From the NCBI GenBank assembly GCA_958450365.1, contig CAUEEP010000933.1, positions 1,869,001 to 1,933,000 of the forward strand: a stretch of DNA of 64,000 nt, given 5' to 3'. The notes below the pieces were generated by a model. The model had not been told where the DNA came from and did no database searches. It was given only the letters and a program-made list of their open reading frames with translations. The position numbers and the translations under genes were made by a program. Shown here one piece after another: positions 14,036-25,811 of this stretch. Source of the DNA: Mesorhabditis belari. Lineage: Eukaryota; Nematoda; Chromadorea; Rhabditida; Rhabditidae. The first letter of the stretch is position 1, and each line of letters opens with the position of its first letter.

Positions 14036-14459
14036 ATATTGTTGATGCTTCTCATCACCCATCCATGTAAGCAATTTAATCGCACCGGGGACATTGGGGG
14101 GGGCAGCCTTTCTAAAATCAGAAAAATTTTAGTTTGATAAGCTTCAAGCTGAGCTTTAATTTCACATAACTTAAATGATTTTCTTCTTCCTTTCTTTCTT
14201 TCTTCTTCTTCTTCTTCTTCTGAACTCTTAAAAGACTAACTAATATCTCAAAGCTTTCACCTGAACGGAAAGCCTGGGGGATGTATTATTCTCCAATTCA
14301 TCGCACGTGTATTGCTCCTAGAATAAATGGTGATATTTTTTTTCTTTGAGTCAAGCTAGAGCCCCCCCCACTAATCTAAAGCTTTGTCAGCAGCTTCTTG
14401 ACAAGGTTTGTTTAAAGATCAATAGATTTACTGAAAATTAAAAGCAAAGCTTGTCAGCT

Positions 14460-14650
14460 TAAAGGCGTAGGCTCCAGGCCTGCACTCATAAACAGACTCA
14501 GCTGGGCGTGACCTCAGGCTTAGGCTTAGGCTCAGGCCTGCAATTCAGCTTTAAGACTCAGGCTTAGGTTTGTACCAGCAGGCTTAGGCTTAGGCTTAGG
14601 CCAGGCTTCAGGCCCAGCCTCAGGCCAGGCTTGGACTTAGTGCGAGGCTG
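14460..14650. repeat. Degenerate telomere-like tract (TTAGGC/TCAGGC)
   Basis: Runs such as GGCTTAGGCTTAGGCTTAGG and ACTCAGGCTTAGG are made of TTAGGC and TCAGGC hexamers. TTAGGC is the telomere unit of rhabditid nematodes. The tract is short and imperfect, so it is an interstitial relic or a look-alike, not a chromosome end. Confidence 0.6.
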
Positions 14651-15204
14651 CTGGGGCGCCCAGCGCCTCGGCCCTCACTAATGCTTGACTGATTTTTGAC
14701 TGCTCAGCACATTCATAGTTCCCCATCTTTCTGTTTTCTCAAGCTTTCTAAGCTTTCTACTTTTCAAAACTTTTCTCTACCCATTCTTGGCACAATAATT
14801 TCATTATAAACATTATAAAGATTCATTATAAACAAGTTCGGATGCTCTTTTTCTTATTTCCCCGGGTAAACGATTGCTCATCAAGGTCACCAAATCACGT
14901 CATTTTTCGATCTCAACTGAATCTTCTTTTTCACTTTTTTCAGTCGTCAACTAACAACGGAGCATCGAGACTGAAATCTCAACTTTGGTTAAATTTTCAT
15001 TTCCTAACACCACCAATTTTCCCCTTTAAAACTATGATAATTCACAAAATTAGCCTGGAAAGCAACGCTCCGACTCACCCAAAAAAGATCGAGGCCCGTC
15101 TGGTCGCTAACATGCTGCAAAACGGTTTGCTTCAGCAGACACTTGCACGAATGCCCAATCGACGCCGTGTCGCCGCGCCAAACTGAAATCGAAAGTTTCC
15201 GCCT

Positions 15205-15830
15205 TGAATAAATTAGGTTAATCCTGGAAGGTGCAGACACCACGAATCTTTAAAATGCAATTTTCGCCTCTGAAGCACCTGGTCGCTCCTGCAAAGGCGT
15301 CGCAAGGCACCGGCATGCTACCGGTAGTCGAAAATCACTGCCTTCATCGGCACTGGCAACAAGTTGTAATTTGTAGTTTCTCAGAAGTCACAAAGGAAAA
15401 TGAAATGATCAATGACTACGAAAACGAGTTTTGGAAAATCAAAAAATCCTCGAATGAGATCCAAGCGATAGAGGGAAGACCAACGCTTAAAATGAGTTTC
15501 TAAGCAAATATTCGTTAATCCTGGAACGCACGCTAGACTTTTAAGACAAAAAAACTGCCTTTAAAGCGGCAGGTCGCCTCCTGGTATGTCGAGAGTACGC
15601 CACCGTAGTCGAAAATCACTGCCTTTATCGGCATTCTGTGGATTAAAGTTGTAATTTGTAGTTTCTGGAAGTCACAAAGGAAAAATGAAATGATCAATGA
15701 CTACAGAAAACGATCGAGAAAATGAATCATAAAAATCCTCGAATGAGATCGGAAGTGATAGAGTCAACACCAATGCTTAAAATGGGTTTCTAAGAAAATG
15801 ATTCGTTAATCCTGGAGCTCACGAAGGTAG
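15205..15830. repeat. About 293-bp tandem duplication carrying HAD exon 1
   Basis: GTTAATCCTGGA recurs at about 15219, 15513 and 15806, with GTTGTAATTTGTAGTTTCT and TCACAAAGGAAAATGAAATG in both units. The copy at 15556-15634 has an open HAD motif I exon. The copy at 15240-15360 reads MKAVIFDY and then a stop, so it is dead. Confidence 0.85.
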
Positions 15831-15839
15831 TTTTTCTTT

Positions 15840-16480
15840 AAATAAACATGTTTTTAGTCACAAAATCGAGTGATGGATGAAGGAGTCGTTATGGAAATAT
15901 GGAAATATGGAAATATGGCAGAATCGTTGAGATGGATTTGAAAGGAAACGATAAAACGGCAACAGAGATCATATTTTTGCTTGAGGAGGACCGGTGATCG
16001 GATTTTTCGGTGTCACCTCAGCCGTCTCACCTCTCGGGGATTCCCGCAAGGGGATTCCCGGAGATTTAGCACCTAGGCGAGCCGAAGCACAAACACCATT
16101 TGAACAAAAGGGAAAATCTAACCAAATTAAGAGGCTATTGATTTAAAAGTGTAAAATTTATCGTTTCTGGAATGCACCCAACAATCTGGGGAGTGCTGTG
16201 GGATTGTCAGCGTCTGAAAAATAGCTGCCTGATATGTTTGAAACGAGTACGAGGGAAAATAAAGCCAAATTTAGAGGTTTGGACATTTAAAAACAAAAAG
16301 AAATTCAATTCTGGAAGGCACAGAAGACTTTTAGACTGAAGTTTCTGAAAAACGAGCTCTCTGGAAAAGATAGTCGGGTCAAAATCAAGTAGAAGAGAAA
16401 ATCTGCTAAAGCAGGAAAGCTATCTATTCAAAAATGCAAAAATCATAAAAGCTGGATGTCAGGAAAGAGTATTATATCAG
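15840..16480. other. Intergenic, no gene seen
   Basis: Four GAAATATG repeats near 15890. CTGGA-boxes near 16171, 16315 and 16451. No exon recognised. Confidence 0.5.
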
Positions 16481-16501
16481 AAATTTGCATAAAATAAAGC
16501 T

Positions 16502-16562
16502 TCTTTTTTATTGGGTTTTTGTTGGGTTTTTTGTTGGGTTTTTTTGTTGGGTTTTTGTTGGT
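16502..16562. repeat. GTTGGGTTTTT repeat
   Basis: Five short copies of GTTGGGTTTTT or a close variant. Confidence 0.85.
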
Positions 16563-16836
16563 TGTTGTACGCTGTCACTCCGAGGACCGTTTTGGACCGT
16601 TTTGGTCATCGTTTTGGACAGCAGAAATCATTTGAATGGTGATAATGGGAAGGAAAAAAAGCAAATGAAGAGCAGAAGAGCAAGATGAGGTATTTCTTTT
16701 TCTTTGGAGAGGGAAGAAGCAGAAGCATTCATTGAAACAAAGAAAAAGCTGATAGGGATGATTGATTTGATCTAAATTTTATCGAATCATAGCTTCGAAG
16801 ATTTTGGGAATGAAATTTAAGTAGAGGGGAAAACGA

Positions 16837-19800
16837 TGAAGAAATGAAGAATGAAGAATGAAGAATGAAGAAGTGAAGAAGTGAAGCAGTGAAGAATGAA
16901 GAATGAAGAAGTGAAGAAGTGAAGGGAGTGAAGAATGAAGAATGAAGAAGTGAAGAAGTGAAGGAGTGAAGAATGAAGAATGAAGAAGTGAAGGAGTGAA
17001 GAATGAAGAATGAAGAAGTGAAGAAGTGAAGGAGTGAAGAATGAAGAATGAAGAATGAAGAAGTGAAGAAGTGAAGGAGTGAAGAATGAAGAATGAAGAA
17101 GTGAAGGAGAGTGAAGAATGAAGAATGAAGAAGTGAAGAAGTGAAGGAGTGAAGAATGAAGAATGAAGAAGTGAAGGAGTGAAGAATGAAGAATGAAGAA
17201 GTGAGAGAAGTGAAGGAGTAGAAGAATGAAGAATGAAGAATGAAGAAGTGAAGAAGTGAAGGAGTGAAGAATGAAGAATGGAAGAATGAAGAAGTGAAGA
17301 AGTGAAGGAGTGAAGAAATGAAGAATGAAGAAGTGAAGGAGTGAAGAATGAAGAATGAAGAAGTGAAGAAGTGAAGGGAGTGAAGAATGAAGAATGAAGA
17401 ATGAAGAAGTGAAGAAGTGAAGGAGTGAAGAATGAAGAATGGAAGAAGTGAAGGGAGTGAAGAATGAAGAATGAAGAAGTGGAAGAAGTGGAAGGAGTGA
17501 AGAATGAAGAATGAAGAATGAAGAAGTGAAGAAGTGAAGGAAGGAAGAATGAAGAATGAAGAAGTGAAGGAGTGAAGAATGAAGAATGAAGAAGTGAAGA
17601 AGTGAAGGAGTGAAGAATGAAGAATGAAGGAAGTGAAGGAGTGAAGAATGAAGAATGAAGAAGTGAAGGAAGTGAAGGAGTGAAGAATGAAGAATGAAGA
17701 ATGAAGAAGTGAAGAAGTGAAGGAGTGAAGAATGAAGAATGAAGAAGTGAAGGAGTGAAGAATGAAGAATGAAGAAGTGAAGAAGTGAAGGAGTGAAGAA
17801 TGAAGAATGAAGAATGAAGAAGTGAAGAAGTGAAGGAGTGAAGAATGAAGAATGAAGAAGTGAAGAAGTGAAGGAGTGAAGAATGAAGAATGAAGAAGTG
17901 AAGGAGTGAAGAATGAAGAATGAAGAAGTGAAGAAGTGAAGGAGTGAAGAATGAAGAATGAAGAATGAAGAAGTGAAGAAGTGAAGGAGTGAAGAATGAA
18001 GAATGAAGAATGAAGAAGTGAAGAAGTGAAGGAGTGAAGAATGAAGAATGAAGAAGTGAAGGAGTGAAGAATGAAGAATGAAGAAGTGAAGAAGTGAAGG
18101 AGTGAAGAATGAAGAATGAAGAAGTGAAGAAGTGAAGGAGTGAAGAATGAAGGAATGAAGAATGAAGAAGTGAAGAATGAAGAATGAAGAAGTGAAGAAG
18201 TGAAGGAGTGAAGAATGAAGAATGAAGAATGAAGAAGTGAAGAAGTGAAGGAGTGAAGAATGAAGAATGAAGAATGAAGAAGTGAAGAAGTGAAGGAGTG
18301 AAGAATGAAGAATGAAGAAGTGAAGGAGTGAAGAATGAAGAATGAAGAAGTGAAGAAGTGAAGGAGTGAAGAATGAAGAATGAAGAATGAAGAAGTGAAG
18401 AAGTGAAGGAGTGAAGAATGAAGAATGAAGAATGAAGAAGTGAAGAAGTGAAGGGAGTGAAGAATGAAGAATGAAGAAGTGAAGGAGTGAAGAATGAAGA
18501 ATGAAGAAGTGAAGAAGTGAAGGAGTGAAGAATGAAGAATGAAGAAGTGAAGAAGTGAAGAAGTGAAGGAGTGAAGAATGAAGAATGAAGAAGTGAAGAA
18601 GTGAAGGAGTGAAGAATGAAGAATGAAGAAGTGAAGAAGTGAAGGAGTGAAGAATGAAGAATGAAGAATGAAGAAGTGAAGAAGTGAAGGAGTGAAGAAT
18701 GAAGAATGAAGAATGAAGAAGTGAAGAAGTGAAGGAGTGAAGAATGAAGAATGAAGAAGTGAAGGAGTGAAGAGATGAAGAATGAAGAAGTGAAGAAGTG
18801 AAGGAGTGAAGAATGAAGAATGAAGAAGTGAAGAAGTGAAGGGAGTGGAAGAATGAAGAATGAAGAATGAAGAAGTGAAGAATGAAGAATGAAGAAGTGA
18901 AGAAGTGAAGGAGTGAAGAATGAAGAATGAAGAATGAAGAAGTGAAGAAGTGAAGGAGTGAAGAATGAAGAATGAAGAATGAAGAAGTGAAGAAGTGAAG
19001 GAGTGAAGAATGAAGAATGAAGAATGAAGAAGTGAAGAAGTGAAGGAGTGAAGAATGAAGAATGAAGAAGTGAAGGAGTGAAGAATGAAGAATGAAGAAG
19101 TGAAGAAGTGAAGGAGTGAAGAATGAAGAATGAAGAATGAAGAAGTGAAGAAGTGAAGGAGTGAGAGAATGAAGAATGAAGAATGAAGAAGTGAAGAAGT
19201 GAAGGAGTGAAGAATGAAGAATTGAAGAATGAAGAAGTGAAGAAGTGAAGGAGATGAAGAATGAAGAATGAAGAAGTGAAGAAGTGAAGGAGTGAAGAAT
19301 GAAGAATGAAGAATGAAGAAGTGAAGAAGTGAAGGAGTGAAGAATGAAGAATGAAGAATGAAGAAGTGAAGAAGTGAAGGGAGTGAAGAATGAAGAATGA
19401 AGAAGTGAAGGAGTGAAGAATGAAGAATGAAGAAGTGAAGAAGTGAAGGGGTGAAGAATGAAGAATGAAGAATGAAGAAGTGAAGGAGTGAAGAATGAAG
19501 AATGAAGAAGTGAAGAAGTGAAGGAGTGAAGAATGAAGAATGAAGAATGAAGAAGTGAAGAAGTGAAGGAGTGAAGAATGAAGAATGAAGAATGAAGAAG
19601 TGAAGGAGTGAAGAATGAAGAATGAAGAAGTGAAGAAGTGAAGGAGTGAAGAATGAAGAATGAAGAATGAAGAAGTGAAGAAGTGAAGGAGTGAAGAATG
19701 AAGAATGAAGAAGTGAAGAATGAAGAAGTGAAGAATGAAGAAGTGAAGAAGTGAAGCAGTGAAGAAGTGAAGAAGTGAAGAAGTGAAGAAGTGAAGAATG

Positions 19801-20345
19801 AAGAATGAAGAATGAAGAATGAAGAAGTGAAGAAGTGAAGGAGTGAAGAATGAAGAATGAAGAATGAAGAAGTGAAGAAGTGAAGGAGTGAAGAATGAAG
19901 AATGAAGAATGAAGAAGTGAAGGAAGTGAAGGGAGTGAAGAATGAAGAATGAAGAAGTGAAGGAGTGAAGAATGAAGAATGAAGAAGTGAAGAATGAAGA
20001 AGTGAAGAATGAAGAAGTGAAGAAGTGAAGAATGAAGAATGAAGAAGTGAAGAAGTGAAGGAGTGAAGAATGAAGAATGAAGAAGTGAAGGAGTGAAGAA
20101 TGAAGAATGAAGAAGTGAAGAATGAAGAAGTGAAGAATGAAGAAGTGAAGGAGTGAAGAATGAAGAATGAAGAAGTGAAGAATGAAGAAGTGAAGAATGA
20201 AGAAGTGAAGAAGTGAAGAATGAAGAATGAAGAATGAAGAATGAAGAAGTGAAGAAGTGAAGCAGTGAAGAAGTGAAGAAGTGAAGAAGTGAAGAAGTGA
20301 AGAATGAAGAATGAAGAATGAAGAAGTGAAGAAGTGAAGAAATGA
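16837..20345. repeat. 3.5-kb nearly cytosine-free hierarchical satellite
   Basis: It is built from three short words, GAAGAAT (7), GAAGAAGT (8) and GAAGGAGT (8), combined into higher units of about 30, 38 and 45 bp. The plus strand has almost no C. The reverse strand is open for about 1185 codons only because TTA, CTA and TCA do not occur in the plus-strand words. Single-base slips (GAAGGGAGT, GGAAGAAGTGG) are scattered through it. Confidence 0.97.
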
Positions 20346-20906
20346 AGCTCTCTGTGATCTCTGTGAAACATCAAAAGATGCTAAAGATGCTAAAGAGCTC
20401 TGGCATAGAAAATTCTCAAAAATTTCTCAAAAAACGAAAAAAGTTAAGGGGAAAAGAAAGAAATTGGGATTTTCGTTTTTTAAAGAATTTGATAAGTTAT
20501 GGAAAAGATTAAAACAATCTCGCAAACAATCAAAACAGACAAACCATTTTACATTTTAACCACCTTAACATCTTAAGGAAGCGTTTAAAAGATTAAAAGA
20601 TTAAAAGATTTAAAAGACTTATAACATTTAAAACATTTAAAACGCTTAAAACATTTCAAACATTTCAAACATTTAAAAGATTTAAAAGATTTAAAAGATT
20701 TAAAACATTTAAAACATTTAAAAGATTTATAACATTTATAATATTTCTAGAGTCAAAATTCCAGGCTAAAATAGAAAATGGCTTTATTTTTGGCGTCATA
20801 GCTGTGAAAAAAGCTTATTTGATTTACTTGATTTACTGAAAATAGGTTGTTGGGTGATTGTGAGATGGATTGAAATGGGGAAAAGTCTGTGTTAGTGTTC
20901 GGAAAT
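20346..20906. other. AT-rich spacer with AAAACATTT/AAAAGATTT repeats
   Basis: From 20580 to 20740 it consists of 9-10 bp words such as TTTAAAACA and TTTAAAAGA. No gene seen. Confidence 0.7.
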
Positions 20907-21336
20907 TTAGAAAAACGAGTGAAAGAGAGAATGGGAAAAAAACGAAAAAGAGAATTTTTTGAGAAGAGAAATTGAAAGAAATTTTGTGAAATTTGTTGAA
21001 AAACGAATGAAATGAAAAAAAAAGAGAAACAAATTTTCAGCAGAAAAATCCAGAGAAATGAGAAGGGAATTGAAAGAGAGTTGAAGAAGAGAGCTGAGAA
21101 AGAGCTGAGAAACAGCTGAAAAAGAGAGCTGAAAAAGAGAAATGCTGGTTTTGGGTCGATATTCCCTCTGCAGCTGGGGGAAAAGGAAGAGAGTGGGCAA
21201 GTGAACCGTGTCTCGTGGTCGTCTTTCGCTGTCTATGCTGTATTTGTGCTTCATATTTTCTCGAGAACCATCAAAACACCTTTGCAACTGAGACTTGCTA
21301 AAGCTAAAGACAGAGCTAAAGACAGAGTAAAAAAAA
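20907..21336. other. Intergenic, no gene seen
   Basis: Purine-rich. GAGCTGAGAAAGAGCTGA words repeat near 21075-21140. The reverse open frame is low-complexity Phe/Ser/Leu with no domain. Confidence 0.5.
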
Positions 21337-21582
21337 AGTAAAAAAAACAAATAAAAAACAAGCGACACCCCCCAAACCACTAAAAAATAGGGCCGGCCAA
21401 ACCAAACGCCAAAAAAAGCCACCCCCCAGCCCCCCAAATAAGCCAACCGAAAAAGCGAGCCAAAAAAACGAAAACCAAACCACCCCACCGGGCCAACCAA
21501 ACAGGGCAAAAAACAACCCACAACAAAAACCAAAACAAACCAAACAAGCCAGCTAAAGCCAGCCAACCAGCCAGCCAGCCAA

Positions 21583-21639
<57 letters not shown>

Positions 21640-21643
21640 TAAA

Positions 21644-21690
<47 letters not shown>

Positions 21691-21764
21691 TAAAGCCAGC
21701 CAGCCAGCCAGCCAGCCAGCTAAAGCCAGCTAAAGCCAGCTAACAGCCAGCTAAAGCCAGCCAA

Positions 21765-21813
<49 letters not shown>

Positions 21814-21815
21814 TA
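21337..21815. repeat. C/A-rich tract followed by CCAG tetranucleotide array
   Basis: 21340-21545 is almost only A and C with CC and GCC runs. 21540-21815 is (CCAG)n broken by GCTAAAGC. Confidence 0.95.
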
Positions 21816-22774
21816 AAGCCAACAAATTCGAGCTTTCTTTGCTAGTAGCTGTGCTCTGAAAGAGTTCACGAGCTGGAAGAGTTGTTAAACTTCTCAAAGT
21901 TGATGATTTTAGCCGCATTCTCGCTATCTGGAAGTCAAAAAAGGCTAAAAAAAGCAGTGAAAAGGTGACTTTTGTATGAGTGATTGACTGACTAAGTGGG
22001 TGAATGAGCCAAGTCATGTAAAATGAATTTAAATCAATGAAAAAAAACAAAACTTTCAAATATTTTCTGCTATCTGGAATTCACAGAATGTAAAAAATTA
22101 TTTAAAAACATGCAAAATAGAAATTTAAAAATTTTCGATAAGACAAAAAGACGTTGACGTTAAAATGAAAAAAATTTCAACAAAAAACAATTCTGAAAAA
22201 TTCTGAAGCGTTTAGTAAAGCGATTTCTGTTCGATTAAAGAACCGTTTTTCTTTCTTTATTTAGTCGTAAATCCCCTCGCTTATCAGTGTTGGGCTCAAA
22301 AAAAACGACTGCTCGCTCGAGCTGATCGAGCTGATCGAGCTGATCGAGTTGATCGAGTTGATCGACCGATTAAAGCTCAAACATTAATCATTAGTTAAAT
22401 TTTAAAATAATTCCTGCAATCTGGAGCTCACATAAGATCTTGAAAGAAAAATTTGGTGAAAAAAATGAATTTGAAATTTTTGACTTTTTTTAGAGTTGTC
22501 AGAGTTGAGGTACAAAGTGGGTTTCCACGGAAAAGAGTCTTCAGAAAAAAAACAAATGCTCTCTATTTCTCTAGTGACTTCCAGTTTCACCTGATCTCTC
22601 GCAAAAAGACATTTCAAGCCACTCTGCGGCCTCCAAGGCGTCGCCACTGTTTTTGAGGCCGAAGAAACAGAGTCCAATCCCTTCCATCACGGCTTTCCCG
22701 GTACAAACCTCATCAAAACACCGAACCAGCCATGATTCAATGATGGAAGATAAATAAACGATTTATTATGTAAG
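21816..22774. other. Intergenic, no gene seen
   Basis: CTGGA-boxes near 21932, 22071 and 22420. A 9-bp repeat GCTGATCGA at 22320-22362. No exon recognised. Confidence 0.5.
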
Positions 22775-22922
22775 AATTGGGAAATGAAAATGAAAAACTC
22801 CGCGAGACTCCTTTGCTCGATGGTGAATAAGTGAATTTTAAAAAGAAAAATTTTTATAAACAAATTTATAAACAAATTTATCTCTCATTTTCTCTTGTGA
22901 CTTCCAGAAAGAATAATTAAAA
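22775..22922. repeat. Left direct repeat flanking Tc1-like remnant
   Basis: About 140 bp starting GAAAATGAAAAACTCCGCGA and ending TGACTTCCAGAAAGAATAA. Near-identical to 23770-23905. Confidence 0.85.
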
Positions 22923-22934
22923 AGAAAAATTGAA

Positions 22935-23064
22935 CGACAAGACGATGCTCGACAAGACGATGCTCGACAAGACGATGCTCGACAAGACGATGCTCGACAA
23001 GACGATGCTCGACAAGACGATGCTCGACAAGACGATGCTCGACAAGACGATGCTCGACAAGACG
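22935..23064. repeat. 15-bp tandem repeat, 9 copies
   Basis: GACAAGACGATGCTC repeated almost perfectly, just inside the left direct repeat. Confidence 0.95.
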
Positions 23065-23084
23065 ATGTTCGCCTCTTAGGATGT

Positions 23085-23765
23085 ACGCCCAGAACAGTTT
23101 CTCTTGTTATGGCAAAAATGAATGCGTCTGGAAATGTGCACAGATCTAGGAAAAAGGGACGGCCGAGGATTACAACAAAGAATGAAGACCGATTCCTTAC
23201 GGGAGCTTTCAAAAAGGATCCGAATTTGACGTTGAACGATGGAGTCATTCTTTTCAAGCAAACTTTAAACAAGAATATTTCCCGCTGGACCTTGCATCGA
23301 TGACGCTTGCCGACTTGCCTTGCTCGACGCTTGCTCGATGCTTGCTCGATGCTTGCTCGATGCTTGCTCGATGCTTGCTCGATGCTTGCTCGATGCTTGC
23401 TCGACGCTTGCTCGATGCTTGCTCGATGCTTGCTCGATGCTTGCTTCAAGCAGCATTGTATACTAGAAGACCTGCTTTCAAGCCTATGATGACAGCCAGG
23501 AGGCAGCGCAAACAGGCAGCGCCTTCAATTTGCTCGAACCTATTCAACTTGGACAATCGATGATTGGGCCCGAGTGTTGTTGTTGTTTTTTGTTGTTTTT
23601 TGTTGTTGGTTTTTTGTTGATGAAACCAAAGTTGATATTTTTCTTTCAAATCGAAATCATCTGATCCGACGTCCAATTGGAAAGCGATATCAACTCAAGC
23701 ACTTGCAACCCACGATGAAAACAGCCGGAGGATCAATTATGCATTTCGGTAACGATAATTTTCTC
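23085..23765 (+). pseudogene. Tc1-like transposase, degenerate and split by a minisatellite
   Basis: Plus-strand fragments match the Tc1 transposase order. 23150-23300 gives KKGRPRITTKNEDRF and then a helix-turn-helix-like region ending ISRWTLHRR. 23470-23560 gives RPAFKPMMTARRQRKQ and a LFNLDNRW-like stretch. 23610-23755 gives DETKVDIF and then GGSIMHFG, the counterpart of the SDESKF and GGGSVMVWG regions around the catalytic acidic residues. An 11-bp minisatellite (23318-23440) and frame changes break it. It is flanked by two 140-bp direct repeats, not obvious inverted ends. It is not functional. Confidence 0.75.
23318..23442. repeat. 11-bp minisatellite inside the transposase remnant
   Basis: About eleven copies of GATGCTTGCTC, with GACGCTTGCTC variants. 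Confidence 0.95.
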
Positions 23766-23769
23766 CTTT

Positions 23770-23905
23770 GAAAATGGAAAACTCCGCGATACTCCTTTGC
23801 TCGATGGTGAATAAGTGAATTTTGAAAAGAAAAATTTTTATAAACCAATTTATAAACAAATTTATCTCTCATTTTCTCTTGTGACTTCCAGAAAGAATAA
23901 ACAAA
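23770..23905. repeat. Right direct repeat flanking Tc1-like remnant
   Basis: Same sequence and orientation as 22775-22922, with a few changes (for example TATAAACCAATTTATAAAC). Confidence 0.85.
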
Positions 23906-25190
23906 AAGAAAAATAGAATACAAACTTTTAAAATTCTCGTTTTTTTATCGAGCAACAGCAACAAACACTTCAACCATGACAAAAATGAGAAAAAAATTTT
24001 TCAAATCGATCTCGACAAATCCGATGACATCCAGAAGGATCAAATCTTTCTTTAAAACGTTTATTTTTCAGTTGACTTTTGGGGAAAATGATCAGCTAGC
24101 TGAGGAGGCTGAAGAGGTTAAAGAAAACACCATCAACATCAACATCGAATCTCAACTCGACCCTCGTCACCGCACAAGCGATTGAGAAAGCCGAAGAGGT
24201 CATTGACGGTGATTTTTTTTGTTTTCTCCACTAGTGGCTATTAGTAGTATTGCAGGTTACAAGTTAAAGCTTTATTATTGAAATTTTAGCTGGCTAGCTG
24301 GAGAGGTTAATTGTCTGAAAATGAAAATAAAAAGAAAAGTCTAAAGTTTTCGTTCTATAAGCTTTTGTGAGTTCCAGGATTATCGAAAAGAAAGGTAGAC
24401 AATGGAGAAGTTAAACAGAAGTAAAGTTAAACAGAAGTAAAGCAAAACAGAAGCCGGATGCTACGCTTCGAGAAAAGTTCCCAAGGCATCCTTGATCTTT
24501 CCGCTGTCAATCCTTTTCCGTTGTCAATCCTTTTCCGCTGGAACTCTCTGAAGAAAAGACCAGTCCGCGGGAAGACTCTGAACGTTTAACCGGAAAGATC
24601 AATGGTTTTCCGCTGGAATTGTTTTCGGAAGTGATCGGAGAGAGCAAAATGATACAAGATTTCAGAGTAGATCTCTGGAAAAATAAAAAAAAACCAGGGA
24701 CAAGGATGAGTCAAAGTTGAGCTCTTTACGGGTAGCTATTAGCTTTTCCTAAGACACTTAGGAAACGGTTTAAGCAAGGCAAGGCAAGGCAAGGCAAGGC
24801 AAGAAGGCAAGGCAAGGCAAGGCAAGGATTTTCTGGAATCGATTTCAAACTAAACTCCTTTCTCATGGTGATCAAAAATTGTAGTGCTAAAAGGAAAGTC
24901 AAAAAGTGCAAAGTCTGAAGTCTTCTTAGAAGACTTCTTGGAAGACTTGAGACTTTGGACTATTCAAGTCTTCTTGGAAGATAAGGATGCGGAAATTTGG
25001 GGTCAACTTGCACGTTATTCTTTTTGTTTCTTTGTTTTTCTCTTTCGTTTTTTTTTCGTTTTTCTTTTTTCTCAGGTACAAATTGAGAGTTTTAAGGTGA
25101 TAATTTTGAGAAAAAGTGATCGGAGAGAGGAAAATGATACAAGATTTCAAGCTAGAAGTCTGGAAAAATGAAGAAGCAGGGACAAGGATG
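23906..25190. other. Intergenic, no gene seen
   Basis: AAGGC repeats at 24773-24826 and short duplications of CCTTTTCCGCTG around 24500-24560. A 69-codon frame at 23976 has no family signature and overlaps a CTGGA-box (24028, reverse), so I do not call it a gene. Confidence 0.5.
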
Positions 25191-25352
25191 AGTCAAAGTC
25201 AAAGTCAAAGACAAAGTCCAAGTCCAAGTCCAAGTCCAAGTCCAAGTCCAAGTCAAAGTCAAAGTCAAAGACAAATTCAAAGACAAATTCAAAGACAAAG
25301 TCCAAGTCCAAGTCCAAGTCAAAGACAAAGACAAAGACAAGGACAAAGTTTT
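25191..25352. repeat. Hexanucleotide array AAGTCC/AAGTCA/AAGACA
   Basis: About 26 hexamers, all variants of AAGTCC. Confidence 0.95.
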
Positions 25353-25811
25353 CAAAGATTTAAATGCTTAGGGGGGTTGGGGAAAATTAAAGGATAAATT
25401 AATTTTAAGGAGGGAAAGAGGGAGAGGGGAAGGAGAAAAAAAAAAATAAAAATCAAAAGAAAAATCAAAAGTTAAGCTTTTATAAGCTTTCGTGCTTTCC
25501 AGGATTACCGAATTTCAACTTAAAAGAGGATTTAGTGAAAGATTGACAGCGGGGAGAGGGGTGATTCTAAAAAGTAGCGAAAATTTGGCGCGGTTTCGGT
25601 CGACATCATTCGAACAAACTCCATTATCACAAGAAAAACCAATGCTCACTTTTCTCGCTTTTCTTTTTCTAATTTTCGCGGAGAATTTCAGTGAAACAAC
25701 AATTGAAAAAGCAGAGATTAGCGGGAAATTTTTGGTTTTTCATTTTTTGATACCTTTCAAATATAATGTAGTTATGCCATTTCAAATAAAAAAATCAAAA
25801 TTCAAAATTGA
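25353..25811. other. Intergenic, no gene seen
   Basis: A reverse CTGGA-box is near 25491. A plus-strand open frame of 149 codons runs through here into the tRNA-like element and has no domain. Confidence 0.5.

Larger units (their letters stand above)
12539..15634 (-). pseudogene. HAD-superfamily hydrolase (ACAD10/EPHX2-phosphatase type), disrupted
   Basis: Candidate exons: 15634-15556 (MPIKAVIFDYGGVLS, HAD motif I with nucleophile Asp9), 15182-15079, about 14925-14840 (contains an in-frame stop), 14317-14261, 14111-14036, 13196-13096 (ESAAEGTWKPEERIFE, with the motif III Lys), 13001-12886 (CLFLDDQPENLEAAKKIGW, motif IV Asp-Asp) and 12667-12539 (ending RFLT then TGA). The order and motifs match the HAD domain found at the N terminus of epoxide hydrolase 2 and ACAD10. 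Several exons cannot be joined in one frame: an eight-C run near 14103, one base too many near 13172, and a phase clash between the exons ending 13096 and starting 13001. The motif II exon is not clear. The neighbouring genes are nearly free of such breaks, so decay is more likely than sequencing error, although errors remain possible. Confidence 0.65.

Noticed and set aside
16817..20374. 1185-codon open frame, minus strand
   Set aside because: All three minus frames are open because the repeat words lack TTA, CTA and TCA. The product is pure repeat of Phe/Ser/Leu/His and the frame follows the array edges.
22935..23440. Regularly spaced repeats that could suggest a CRISPR array
   Set aside because: Repeats are head to tail without unique spacers, and the genome is eukaryotic.
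23976..24185. 69-codon frame starting MTKMRKKFFKS
   Set aside because: No recognised domain, no polyadenylation signal or splice partner, and it contains a CTGGA-box that elsewhere avoids exons.
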